A stretch of DNA of 22,576 nucleotides from Streptomyces megasporus (GTDB lineage: Bacteria; Actinomycetota; Actinomycetes; Streptomycetales; Streptomycetaceae): positions 1 to 22,576 of the forward strand of contig NZ_JODL01000045.1 in the NCBI RefSeq assembly GCF_000718985.1, given 5' to 3'. The translations under genes were made by a program, and so were the position numbers. The stretch's first letter is position 1. Each line of letters begins with the position of its first letter. Shown here one piece after another: positions 7,955-15,666 of this stretch. The notes below the pieces were generated by a model. It saw nothing but the letters and a program-made list of their open reading frames with translations, did no database searches and was not told where the DNA came from.

Positions 7955-8446
7955 TCAGGGGCGTACGCCGAGAAGCCGGAAGGCGGTGGCGAGGTCGACC
8001 GCGGCGAGCCACCGGCCGATGATGGCCGCCTTCTTGGCGCAGTCCGCCACTTCGGTTCCGTTGCCCGGTGCGGCCTTGCGAGGAGCGCGGGGGCATCGCA
8101 GTCCTTGGCCGGTGATCTCCAGGGCCTGGTGGCGGAGGGCTGTGCGCATGCTGGCGCGGGTGTAGGGGGTCAAGGCTGCCGCCCGGTCGGGAAACAGGGC
8201 ACGTTGCTGCGGGTGGTCGGCCAGCCAGGCCGCCAGGGAACGGCTGGTCCGGGCAGGCAGGGCCTGGCGGGTGTCCTCGGGCAGCACGAGCGGGAGCACG
8301 AGGAAGGCTGCGGGCCAGGGCAGGGGGCGGCGTGCTTCGGCGCGGTTGGCCGCGTGGACACCGCAGGCCAGGAGGTAGGCGCCGAAGGCCGGGTTGAGCA
8401 GCGCCTGTGCTTCGGGTACACGGGAGTGGGTACGGGGCACGGTCAC
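7955..8446 (-). CDS. ABC-3C system middle component
   Basis: The 163-aa product matches the pattern I know for the 'three component ABC system middle component'. It has an N-terminal PEAQALLNPAFGAYLLACGV, then PLPWPAAFLVLPLVLPEDTRQALP, an LAAWLADHPQQRALFPDRAAALTPYTR-type segment, and a C-terminal KKAAIIGRWLAAVDLATAFRLLGVRP helix. It is small and soluble with no catalytic motif. Known role: an adaptor linking the ABC ATPase to the effector/CTD protein. Its GTG start overlaps the stop of the effector gene (GTGA), so translation is coupled. The next gene is the ATPase, giving the canonical CTD - middle - ATPase order. Confidence 0.85.
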   Translation of the reverse strand: MTVPRTHSRVPEAQALLNPAFGAYLLACGVHAANRAEARRPLPWPAAFLVLPLVLPEDTRQALPARTSRSLAAWLADHPQQRALFPDRAAALTPYTRASMRTALRHQALEITGQGLRCPRAPRKAAPGNGTEVADCAKKAAIIGRWLAAVDLATAFRLLGVRP

Positions 8447-9705
8447 TGCTCCTGCTCATCGTCACAGGCGTGCGATCGGCACAGCTCGTCGAAGCGGGGG
8501 TGCCATCCCACGGGGTCTGCGTCGGTGTCCGCGCGGTCTGCCAGGCTGTGCATGGTGCCGCGGCCAATCCAGCTCTCGGTCGCGCTGCCGCGGCGCGCGG
8601 GCATGTCCGCCGCCACGCGCATGGTCTCCTTCAGCACGTCCTTGCCGATGCTCTGGGCCTCTACGTCGCTGGTGTCGTCATCGACCGCGTCGGTCAGGTC
8701 GGCGAAGACGTGGTCCCACTCGTTCCACAGGCGCCTGTCGTACTGGTCCAGCTCGGCTTCGGTGATCTTGAAGGTGCGGAGCCACTCGGACCGCTGGGTC
8801 CGCGCATGGTGGTAGTCCCGCAGGTGGGTGCTGATGGTCCGGTCTTTCAGGCCGATCCACCGCATCTGCGCGACGACCAGGCGGTCGGCATAGGCGGCGA
8901 TCTCGGCCTCCGTGAGCCTGCGCAACTCCTCCGTGATGGGCAGGTTCAAGCCGGTGTAGTGGTCCTTGATCTCTTCGATCCGGGTGGCCAGCTCCTGCGC
9001 CGACACCGATGTCCTCATCCGGTTCGGGTCCTTGCGTTCCAGCAGTTGCACGGCCACGCGGTACCACCACCCCTTGATCTGGTCGAGGATCGCGTCGGCG
9101 TGCTCGTTCGTCGGCCTGATCCCCAGCGCACGCGCGAGCTTAGGATCCAGGTCTGACATCACCGGCGCCCCGTCGCAGACGACCATGGCCTCGACCAGCC
9201 GAAGACGCCGGGCGGGCGTGAGGCCGAGGAACTTTGTCCGGTCGCCGGCGGTGCCGGAGGGGCCATCGGCGTCGGCTGCGACCTCTTCCATCCGTGCCAG
9301 CGCGAGGCCCGTGTCCCGCTGCGGCGTGTTCCGCAGCAGGTACGGGAAACTGCCCTCTGCCGCCACCTGCGTGGTGACCAGCCGCAGCAGTGGCATCGAC
9401 TCGGTCACGGGCTTCCCCAGCTTCTCGAGCGCATCGATCCACGACGCGATGGACCGCCACACGTCCTTGCTGGTCTCGCTCAAGGAACCGGCCTCGATGC
9501 GGTGCTTGGACTGCAGCAGCTCAGCCGGTGTTGCTCCCGCGTCGTGAAGGAACTCGATGTCGTCCAAGACCTCCATGCGCAACTCCGCCGCCGGGTCCTG
9601 CCAGCTGCGCTCCGCCAGCTCCAGAAGAGCCAGCTCACACTGGTAGAGGTACCCCGTCATCTGGCCTGCTGCCGAATGCGAACCCGCTTGCGCCACGTTC
9701 CCCAC
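8443..9705 (-). CDS. ABC-3C effector/C-terminal-domain protein with nuclease-like N-terminus
   Basis: About 420 aa. The N-terminus has SAAGQMTGYLYQCELALLEL followed by E45-V-L-D48-D49 and then ELLQ65-S-K67-H. This D...QxK arrangement is typical of restriction-endonuclease-fold effectors (Cap4-like and other defence nucleases). The remaining ~330 residues are helical, with W/Y-rich motifs (DQIKGWWYRVAVQLL, DRLVVAQMRWIGL, WNEWDHVFADL), as in ABC-3C C-terminal domains. Known: ABC-3C systems couple such effectors to a DUF3732 ATPase through a middle protein. The start is uncertain: GTG 9705 or 9696 keeps the SAAGQ motif, ATG 9660 would cut it, and the frame is open to 9783. First gene of the three-gene operon. 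Nuclease activity is inferred, not shown. Confidence 0.8.
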   Translation of the reverse strand: MGNVAQAGSHSAAGQMTGYLYQCELALLELAERSWQDPAAELRMEVLDDIEFLHDAGATPAELLQSKHRIEAGSLSETSKDVWRSIASWIDALEKLGKPVTESMPLLRLVTTQVAAEGSFPYLLRNTPQRDTGLALARMEEVAADADGPSGTAGDRTKFLGLTPARRLRLVEAMVVCDGAPVMSDLDPKLARALGIRPTNEHADAILDQIKGWWYRVAVQLLERKDPNRMRTSVSAQELATRIEEIKDHYTGLNLPITEELRRLTEAEIAAYADRLVVAQMRWIGLKDRTISTHLRDYHHARTQRSEWLRTFKITEAELDQYDRRLWNEWDHVFADLTDAVDDDTSDVEAQSIGKDVLKETMRVAADMPARRGSATESWIGRGTMHSLADRADTDADPVGWHPRFDELCRSHACDDEQEQ

Positions 9706-9785
9706 TACAACGTCTAAGCCCACGCCCCACCGTTGCCACCCATCGCAGCACATCCGTCCCGCACGCGCCGCGACAGAGGGCAATC

Positions 9786-9791
9786 ACCCTA
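9786..9791 (-). promoter_or_regulatory. Possible -10 box of the ABC-3C operon
   Basis: TAGGGT on the minus strand fits TAGPuPuT and lies about 80 bases upstream of the likely effector start. A TTCGTT-like -35 is poor and badly spaced. The surrounding 9706-9910 gap has no convincing gene and is the natural promoter site for this operon, although read-through from the HNH gene is equally possible. Confidence 0.2.
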
Positions 9792-9910
9792 GACCAAGAA
9801 CAAACGAACGAATCCACGATTGCGCCACGTCCTCCATAGACGGTCTTGTTGCGTCCCCGAGGAGCCGCTTTGCCTCAAGGTATGCGCTACGGCATGAGGC
9901 AGCGCCATGA

Positions 9911-10762
9911 TCAGACCTCCTGCAGACCGCCGTTGACGTACCAGTCGCTGTCCGCCAGGCCAAAGAGCAAAGCGGTTTCCCAGGCGTTGGCGTCCACTTG
10001 CGCCCAGCTCTCGGCCTCTGCCCGAATCTCTGCGCGGAGGACGTCGGGACCAACTCGCAGGAGCCTGCGGTGGGCGCTGCGCTTGCCGGACAGGTACCTC
10101 GCTGCTTGCTGGGCATAGCGTTCGGCGAGGTTGTGAGTATCAAAGTGATGGCGGACACGCGCCGTGAGGGTGGCCGACCAGTCGGCGCATGCCTCGATCC
10201 GGAAGCTCGCCGTGGCCGGTGCGGTGGGGAGGATCTCGGCAACCAGCCACCTTTCGCACCCCAACCGGTCGAAGTAGGGGTGCAGCGGCTGGGCTTCAGA
10301 GCCGGTGGGCAGCCGCAGTCCTTTGCCGTGGTTGCACGGCATGCAGGCGGGGATCAGGTTCAGCGGGACGATGGCCAGCAGCGGGAAGACGGCCTTGGGC
10401 AGGTGGTGGTCGAGGGTGTCGACCTCACCGATCCCGCACAGGGGGCATTCCCCGTCGAGTGCTGCGGCCTTGAGCCTGTCGTAGAAGGCGCGCCCGGCCT
10501 TGCGTCCCACCATCCCCTGATCGTAGAGACGGACGAGCGCGCCCCGGTCCGGGTCGTCCTTGTTGCGGTTGCGCACGGCGGTCGAGGTCGACAACGTGTG
10601 CAGATCGCCTGCATCCCCAGCCGCACGGTAGTGCGCCTCGGCGGCTATCAAGGCTCCCAGCCGGCCGAGCAGCGTCTCTTTCTCCTCCTCGTCCTGCATG
10701 CCATCTGTGCACGCAGCCAAGGTCTGCGCGACGGTGATATCGGGTCGTACGGGCCAGCGCAT
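9911..10762 (-). CDS. HNH endonuclease, partner of the adjacent ATPase (PtuB-like)
   Basis: 283 aa with a clear HNH core: C106-P-L-C109, D118-H119-H120-LPK (catalytic His region), an N135-L-I-P turn, and C140-M-P-C143-N-H145-GK. The two CxxC pairs probably bind a structural zinc. The flanks are helical and carry no recognised DNA-binding domain. The ATG overlaps the TGA of the upstream ATPase gene by one base (TGATG), so the two proteins are almost certainly made together. Known: an ABC-type ATPase with an HNH nuclease is the layout of the Septu (PtuA/PtuB) anti-phage system, also seen as retron effector modules. Inferred: the toxic or DNA-cutting arm of a defence pair. Assignment to Septu itself is uncertain. 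Confidence 0.8.
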   Translation of the reverse strand: MRWPVRPDITVAQTLAACTDGMQDEEEKETLLGRLGALIAAEAHYRAAGDAGDLHTLSTSTAVRNRNKDDPDRGALVRLYDQGMVGRKAGRAFYDRLKAAALDGECPLCGIGEVDTLDHHLPKAVFPLLAIVPLNLIPACMPCNHGKGLRLPTGSEAQPLHPYFDRLGCERWLVAEILPTAPATASFRIEACADWSATLTARVRHHFDTHNLAERYAQQAARYLSGKRSAHRRLLRVGPDVLRAEIRAEAESWAQVDANAWETALLFGLADSDWYVNGGLQEV

Positions 10763-12270
10763 CAGTCGCGGCGCCCCCGACTGCGCAGGACCGTCATCGC
10801 ACGCAGGAGACCCTTCGCCTCCGAGCCGAGATCCGAAAACCGATCGATGATCTCCTCGTAGGACAGGTCCTGTTCGACAAGCTCGACAAGTGCGGCGTGG
10901 TAGCCGGTGGAGGTGACCTCGAGGCCGAAAGCTTCGTGGGTGAGCTCTCCGACGTTTTCTCCGTAGGTCTCCATCACCGGGCGTTCAGCGACCAGGACAT
11001 CACCGTAGCGACGCAGTTTGTACACGCAGGACGCCGGGACCTCCTGCAGAACCACGGGCGAGTGGGTGGCCATGACAGCCATGCCGTTGCGGTCGGTGAG
11101 CAGGTCGGAAAGGCTGCGCATGAGCGCGGACAGCAGAGGCGGGTGCAGATGCGTCTCGGGCTCGTCGATGAGGACCAGGGTGCGTTCGGTGACGGCCTCG
11201 ATCAGACGGGTCACGATGAGCAGCGCGATCTTGTGTCCTGAGCTCAGAGCGCGGAAGATCCCGGCGAGGGTGGTTACGATGCGCCTCTCATCGCCACGCA
11301 TGAGCGATTCGATGGTGTCCCGGTGGCCCTCGAGGAAACCGGAGGCGGCATAGCTGAGCGTGTCCACGGCAGCGCGCCAGCGCTCGCCCCGCGCCCCGAT
11401 CCGGCAGACTCCGAAGCTTTTGATGAACTCTTGAGTGAGTTCCTCCTCGGTCTTCAGCCGCACCTGTCCCGGCGGATCCTCCGTCTGGAGGCCGATATAG
11501 GTGAAGGGCAACGCAGTGTCACCATCAGGCTGCTGAGTGTAGAGCTGATCGAAGGCGCTGAAGGAGACGGCCACGCAGTTGGTGAGGGCGCCGACATCCT
11601 CTTCATCGCTGCTAACCGGAATGTCACCGGTCGCCACGCGCTGCGCCAGATCGCGCAACAGGCTGGACTTGCCCACGCCGTTGCGGCCGATGAGCGCATG
11701 CAGATTGGTCGGTGGCAGGGAATCGGGACGGGCTTCGAAAACCAGGGTGGGAGCCGTCTCAGCACCCATAGCCGGTGGAGTGTAGGACCAGCGGAAGGGC
11801 ACGACACGGTCCCGGCCCCGGGCGATGAGCATCAGGCGATCAAGCTCTGTGCGGTTGGTCCCGCGCATCAGGGAGTCACGGAAGACGGCGAGGTGTTCGA
11901 CATCCGGGATGATCTCGGGGGCGTAGGCAATGTCACGCAGGCCCGCCAGCACGGCATGCCGCATGTCTTCGGGCAGCTCATTGAGCTTCTCGTAGTAAGT
12001 GTCCTGGTGGGCAAGGCTGAAGTAGCCCTCCGGCAGCGACTCAAAGCGGGTCGGCAACCGGTCCGCGGTGGCATAAAAGTCCTCGTCGATCCCCATCTCC
12101 ACGTGTGCGATGCGCACGTAGCCGACATAGAGCAGGCGCCCGTCCTCCTGCCGTACTCGCAGGTCGAACGTGGTCACGTACCCGTAGTCGTCCCAGCTGT
12201 CCTTCATCAGGAACGCGCCGTCCTGGTTCCGGGTCGGCGCCTGCCGGTACTCCAGGACGGTGAACTGCAC
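10762..12270 (-). CDS. ABC/AAA_21-type ATPase of a defence pair (PtuA-like)
   Basis: 502 aa from GTG 12270, chosen because GAAGAGG lies 6 bases upstream; the open frame runs to 12348 without an RBS. Domains: an N-terminal ~180-residue non-ATPase region (FLMKDSWDDYGYVTTFDL..., ...EGYFSLAHQDTYYEKL...), then GRNGVGKS (Walker A, 195-202), LSSGHK (signature, ~342-347), LVLIDEPETHLHP (Walker B, 365-377) and ATHSP (H-switch, His403). This is the compact OLD/Septu-like ABC ATPase core. The N-terminal domain is unlike the usual PtuA start, which places the Walker A near the N-terminus. It is coupled by overlap to the HNH gene. Probable sensor/ATPase of a two-gene defence system. Confidence 0.8.
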   Translation of the reverse strand: MQFTVLEYRQAPTRNQDGAFLMKDSWDDYGYVTTFDLRVRQEDGRLLYVGYVRIAHVEMGIDEDFYATADRLPTRFESLPEGYFSLAHQDTYYEKLNELPEDMRHAVLAGLRDIAYAPEIIPDVEHLAVFRDSLMRGTNRTELDRLMLIARGRDRVVPFRWSYTPPAMGAETAPTLVFEARPDSLPPTNLHALIGRNGVGKSSLLRDLAQRVATGDIPVSSDEEDVGALTNCVAVSFSAFDQLYTQQPDGDTALPFTYIGLQTEDPPGQVRLKTEEELTQEFIKSFGVCRIGARGERWRAAVDTLSYAASGFLEGHRDTIESLMRGDERRIVTTLAGIFRALSSGHKIALLIVTRLIEAVTERTLVLIDEPETHLHPPLLSALMRSLSDLLTDRNGMAVMATHSPVVLQEVPASCVYKLRRYGDVLVAERPVMETYGENVGELTHEAFGLEVTSTGYHAALVELVEQDLSYEEIIDRFSDLGSEAKGLLRAMTVLRSRGRRD

Positions 12271-12577
12271 GATGACCTCTTCGGTTGGCGGTTGATCGCG
12301 TTCGGGATGTGCCCTACCCGGCGCAGCATAGAGCCCCGGTGAGCACATAGGACATGGGCCTCACCGACACCGACGGCATGTGCCGGAAGAAGCGGTCCCG
12401 CCAGCCCCTGGTACCACCTTCGGCTCCTGGCACGCGCCCACCGGCCCGCCCCTCAAGCCCTGTGTCGACTGGTCGACCGGACGCCTCCAGAGGGATACTT
12501 GCCCGCGTGGTGATCAGATCGGAGACACATTCCGCCGCTTCGCAGTCCCACTCGCCACGGCCCAATCGGTGACCTTC
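12271..12577. other. Intergenic region upstream of the ATPase-HNH operon
   Basis: 307 bases. On the minus strand TATGCT (12330-12325) could be a -10, with only a poor TGTCCT-like -35. GTCGAC occurs twice at 12464-12469 and 12472-12477. Open frames here do not resemble a protein. Otherwise I see nothing in it. Confidence 0.35.
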
Positions 12578-13108
12578 TCAGAGGTCCCGGTCGAGCACGG
12601 GGTTCCAGGCGAACCAGTCCAGGGCCTCGGCTCCCAGTTCGTACGGGGCGTTCAGGAGCGCTCGTTCCACCTCGGGCAGGTCGTCGTGGACGACAGCCGG
12701 GGCCCGCCTCAGCAACTCGCAGAAGTCGATCTGGTAGACGGCCTTGAGGCGTTCAACGAACTCGGGGTCCTGCCCACGTAGGCGGCCCATGGCGGCACGC
12801 ACGCGCGGCTCCCATGCAGGCATCCCGAAGTGGTCGCTGGCACCGAGGCTATGGAACGCGGCCAGGACGAGGAACTCCTCCTGGGAGAACTTCTCCTGCA
12901 GGTACATCAGGTAGTCAATGCGCTTCTTGGCGTGCTTCTTGATCTCACCGAGCGCGCCGTACCCGAACTGCGTCAGCGTTCCGGACGTCCCGGGCCAGAC
13001 GAGCTCGCGGTCGAGGACGCGCTTCTCGAACCGCAGCAGCGCGTACTGTTTGGGGCTGTTCACCGCTTCGAGGGCTTGGTGGTAGACCCACGTATTGCGC
13101 GCGAACAT
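12578..13108 (-). CDS. Hypothetical protein abutting the IS, possibly 5'-truncated
   Basis: 176 aa from ATG 13108; family not recognised. It reads like a genuine soluble globular protein with mixed charge and many aromatics (RNTWVYHQALEAV, KKHAKKRIDYLMYLQEKFSQEEFLVLAAFHSLG, VYQIDFCELL, EALDWFAWNPVLDRDL). The ATG is only 4 bases from the terminal inverted repeat of the IS3 element, and the frame stays open into the IS. The original start may therefore have been lost, and the present ATG may use GGGGGA from the IS end as RBS. It is on the same strand as the defence operons and might be an accessory gene of that island. No function assigned. Confidence 0.6.
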   Translation of the reverse strand: MFARNTWVYHQALEAVNSPKQYALLRFEKRVLDRELVWPGTSGTLTQFGYGALGEIKKHAKKRIDYLMYLQEKFSQEEFLVLAAFHSLGASDHFGMPAWEPRVRAAMGRLRGQDPEFVERLKAVYQIDFCELLRRAPAVVHDDLPEVERALLNAPYELGAEALDWFAWNPVLDRDL

Positions 13109-13144
13109 GACTGAAGTTCCCCCATGACCTTGGACACTCGTTTC

Positions 13145-14038
13145 TTACGCTGCCAGGGAGTGACCTTGCTGGTGCCGCTGTCGGGTCTCGAGCGGGGTGA
13201 GGTAGCCCCACAGAGGGTGCTTGCGTAGCCGTCGGCGGTTGTAAAAGGTCTCGATGTAGGTGAAGATCGCCGCTCGGGCGGTGGCCCGGTCCGGCCAGAC
13301 ACGGACACCGATCTCTTCCTTCAGGACAGCGAAGAAGCTCTCAGCTGCAGCGTTGTCGTAGCAGGATCCGGTCCGGCCCATGCTCTGCCGCATGCCCAAC
13401 TCCCTTATGTGGCAGCGGAGTTCCTCAGAGGTGTACTCGCTGCCGCGGTCCGAATGAGCGATGCAGCCCGACTGGAGGCCGCCCCGGCCGGCGGCCATGG
13501 TGAGCGCGTCGACCACGAGCGAGGCCCGGTGATGGTCGGCCATCGCGTAGCCGACGACCTCGCGAGTGGCCAGGTCCAGCCAGGTCGCCAGATAGAGCCA
13601 GCCCTGCTCGGTGGGGATGAAGGTGATGTCGCCGACCAGCTTCACTCCGGGCACCGGTGCGGTGAAGTCGCGGCCGATCAGGTCCGGGGCCGGCACCGCC
13701 CGTTTCGCGGGCCTGGTGAGAGACCGGCGCCTGCGGCGCGTGACACCGGTGATGCCGCGCTCCCTCATGATCCGCTCCACCCGCTTGTGGTTGACCCGGC
13801 GCCCGAGGCGGACCAGCTCGGCGTGGACGCGCGGAGCCCCGTAGGTGTGCTTCGAGGCGACGTGCAGCACGGTGATCTCGTGGGCCAGCGCGTCGTCGGC
13901 CTCCTGGCGGCGTCGGCGGGCGGCCTCGCCCTCTGCCCAGGCGTAGAACGAGGACCTGGCGACCCTCAGCAGCCGGCACAGGAGAGCAACACCGAAGGTG
14001 GTCTTCTCCGCCTCGATGAACCGGTAGACATCGGTCAT
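13145..14038 (-). CDS. IS3-family transposase OrfB (DDE integrase)
   Basis: 297 aa. N-terminal HTH_21-like region (~40-100, HTYGAPRVHAELVRLGRRVNHKRVERIMRE pattern) followed by the rve integrase core. Catalytic triad visible as D137 (VGDITF), D197 (HSDRGSEYTS) and E233 (NAAAESFFAVLK), with 35 residues between the last two, so DD(35)E is intact. The C-terminus has the usual YNRRRLRKHPLWGYLTPLE motif. The ATG overlaps the OrfA stop as ATGA. I see no A6G slippery site, so translation may be by coupling rather than -1 frameshifting. Probably active. Confidence 0.92.
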   Translation of the reverse strand: MTDVYRFIEAEKTTFGVALLCRLLRVARSSFYAWAEGEAARRRRQEADDALAHEITVLHVASKHTYGAPRVHAELVRLGRRVNHKRVERIMRERGITGVTRRRRRSLTRPAKRAVPAPDLIGRDFTAPVPGVKLVGDITFIPTEQGWLYLATWLDLATREVVGYAMADHHRASLVVDALTMAAGRGGLQSGCIAHSDRGSEYTSEELRCHIRELGMRQSMGRTGSCYDNAAAESFFAVLKEEIGVRVWPDRATARAAIFTYIETFYNRRRLRKHPLWGYLTPLETRQRHQQGHSLAA

Positions 14039-14337
14039 CGATCGCTCTCCTTCGCGAAGAAGACCGCCGCTTTTCGCAGCACCTCGATGGTCTTGGCCTG
14101 CTCGGCGTTCTGCCTGCGCAGCCGCTTGAGCTCGTCACGCTCGGCCGAGGTCAGCTCGCCGGGCCGGCCCTGGCCGCGGTCGGCCTTCGCCTGCTTCACC
14201 CAGCCCCGCAGGCCCTCAGCACTCACACCGAGGTCACGGGCGACCTCGGTGACCGTCTTGTCGGAGGCCAGCGCCAACTCGACGGCATCCCGCTTGAACT
14301 CCTCCGTGTACCGCCTGCTGCGGTTGTTCTTGCTCAA
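14035..14337 (-). CDS. IS3-family transposase OrfA (HTH protein)
   Basis: 100 aa. N-terminal RRYTEEFKRDAVELA, then an HTH (VTEVARDLGVSAEGLRGWVKQ, res ~29-48), then a leucine-heptad coiled coil (ERDELKRLRRQNAEQAKTIEVLRKAAVFF) that allows OrfA/OrfAB oligomers. It begins about 68 bases inside the IS end, as expected, and is coupled to OrfB by a 4-base overlap. It binds the terminal inverted repeats during transposition (family knowledge). Confidence 0.92.
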   Translation of the reverse strand: MSKNNRSRRYTEEFKRDAVELALASDKTVTEVARDLGVSAEGLRGWVKQAKADRGQGRPGELTSAERDELKRLRRQNAEQAKTIEVLRKAAVFFAKESDR

Positions 14338-14405
14338 CCTGAACTACTTCCCCTGAGACCCATCCGTCCCAGTGTCCACGTGTCCAGGTCAACGGGGGAG
14401 CTTCA

Positions 14406-15379
14406 TCGCGCTGCTGCCCCTGGTGTCCGGGCATATCGGCGCCGTCTACGCGATCGCCTTCGGCCTGTCGTCCGCCTCGGTGTTCTTCAACCCCGCCACC
14501 GGGGCCGTGCTCCCCCGCCTGGTGGGCGAGAAGGAGCTGGTGGCGGCCAACTCCGGGATCTGGACCGCCGCGGTGCTCTCCCAGATCGCCCTCGCCCCGG
14601 CCGCCGGCCTGCTGGTCGTCGCCTTCGGCTTCGCCCCGGCCTTCCTCATCAACGCGGCCAGCTTCACGCTCTCCGCCCTCGTGCTGACCCGTCTGCCGCT
14701 GACCGCCCGCCCGAGCACCACACCGGATCAGAACCAGGCCATCCACCCGGCCGGGCGGTGGCGGCGCTGGGCCCACCAGGCCGGCGGCGGCATCCCCCTC
14801 ATCGCCAGGGACCGGCTGCTGCGCGTCCTCGCCGCCGGCCAGCTGCTGGCCGCGCTCTCGGCCGGGGCCACCAGCGCCCTGCTGGTGGTCCTGGCCGCCG
14901 ACCATCTGGGGCTGGGCCCGGACGGATACGGCTGGCTGCTCGCCGCCATCGGCGTCGGCGCCGCGGCGGGCCCGCTGCTGGTGCTGCGGCGCGTGGAGGA
15001 TCCCCGCCGCCCGCTGCTGGTCTTCGGCCCGTTCGCCCTGCGCGGCGGCGTCGACCTGACCCTGGCCGCCACCACCAGCCCCGTCGTCGCGGGCGCCGCC
15101 CTGACCGCATACGGGGTGGGCACCTCCACCGGCGCGGTCACCTTCACCTCCCTGCTGCAGGCCACCGCCCCGGAAACCCACCGCGGCCGGGTCCTCACCG
15201 CCTTCGACATGCTCTGGCAGACCGGACGCCTCGCCTCTCTTGTCCTCGGTGGGCTGGTCGCCGACGCCGTCGGTGTCCGCTGGGTCTACCTGGTCGGCGG
15301 CATCCTCCTGCTCGCCGCCGCCACCCTGGGCTTTGCCACCCGCATGGGCTCCCCGGCCCACGCACAAGACGGCGAGTAA
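14406..15379 (+). pseudogene. MFS exporter, N-terminally truncated at the IS
   Basis: About 324 residues of a DHA3/EntS-like major facilitator protein, homologous from the base next to the IS end. ...GAVYAIAFGLSSASVFFNPATGAVLPRLV (TM3-4 region, with the LPRLV-E-L-ANS motif) is followed by about eight more hydrophobic segments, ending at TAA 15379. Full members are ~410-420 aa, so the first two to three helices and the start codon are missing. The frame is open from a GTG at 14372 inside the IS terminus, so a truncated product could be translated, but it lacks the N-terminal transport half. The substrate is unknown. Confidence 0.85.
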
Positions 15380-15452
15380 GGCAGCGCCGTCCGCTGACCA
15401 AAGGCGGCTTCCGGAGCACCCCTTTCGGCTGCACTGACGGCCCAGCGGTGGG

Positions 15453-15585
15453 TCACCGTGGCGGCCTGGGCGGGGCGGGCACCGTGATCGACAGCCCCAG
15501 GTCCAGGCGTTTGTCTATGTCGAGCCGGAAGGCGCCGTAGGGGTTGATGTTCGACCAGAACAGCGCGGTCAACCCGCGCCGGCCC
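15453..15585 (-). pseudogene. Tn3-family transposase C-terminal remnant
   Basis: The minus strand carries GLTALFWSNINPYGAFRLD followed by IDKRLDLG and a short tail to the TGA at 15453. This resembles the extreme C-terminus of Tn3-family transposases (pattern L..L....NPYG.F.LD...RLDL). The upstream part of the frame is antisense to the broken acetyltransferase gene, so the real homology probably stops near 15585. It is a scar of a deleted transposon. The remaining bases between 15380 and 15666 hold nothing else I recognise. Confidence 0.5.
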
Positions 15586-15666
15586 TCTTCCGAACACTGC
15601 CGGCCGCGGCCTGAAGTCGGGACGGAGAAGCGGGGCATGGTGAGCAGCGGCTCCGTGGCGGCGCCC

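Larger units (their letters stand above)
13112..14405 (-). mobile_element. IS3-family insertion sequence with intact ends
   Basis: A 1294-bp element. The ends are imperfect inverted repeats: 13112 TGAAGTTCCCCC-ATGACCTTGGACAC, and from 14405 on the other strand TGAAGCTCCCCC-GTTGACCTGGACAC. They give the 5'-TG...CA-3' termini of the IS3 family. Two overlapping ORFs (HTH protein, DDE integrase) fill it. The flanks differ (GAC at 13109-13111, TCG at 14406-14408), so there is no 3-bp target duplication. The left neighbour starts 4 bases away, and the right neighbour is an MFS gene missing its start. This suggests that recombination or a deletion joined unrelated flanks. Confidence 0.88.

Noticed and set aside
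5951..8815. 954-codon open frame on the plus strand
   Set aside because: It is antisense to the ABC-3C ATPase and middle-component genes, which carry clear motifs; long antisense frames are expected in DNA of this GC content.
9784..10242. 152-codon minus-strand frame overlapping the HNH gene
   Set aside because: Mostly out-of-frame HNH sequence. The final ~45 residues look somewhat protein-like, but there is no start or RBS for them.
14030..14045. Programmed -1 frameshift between IS OrfA and OrfB
   Set aside because: No A6G-like slippery heptamer at the overlap; the ATGA overlap explains OrfB translation by coupling.
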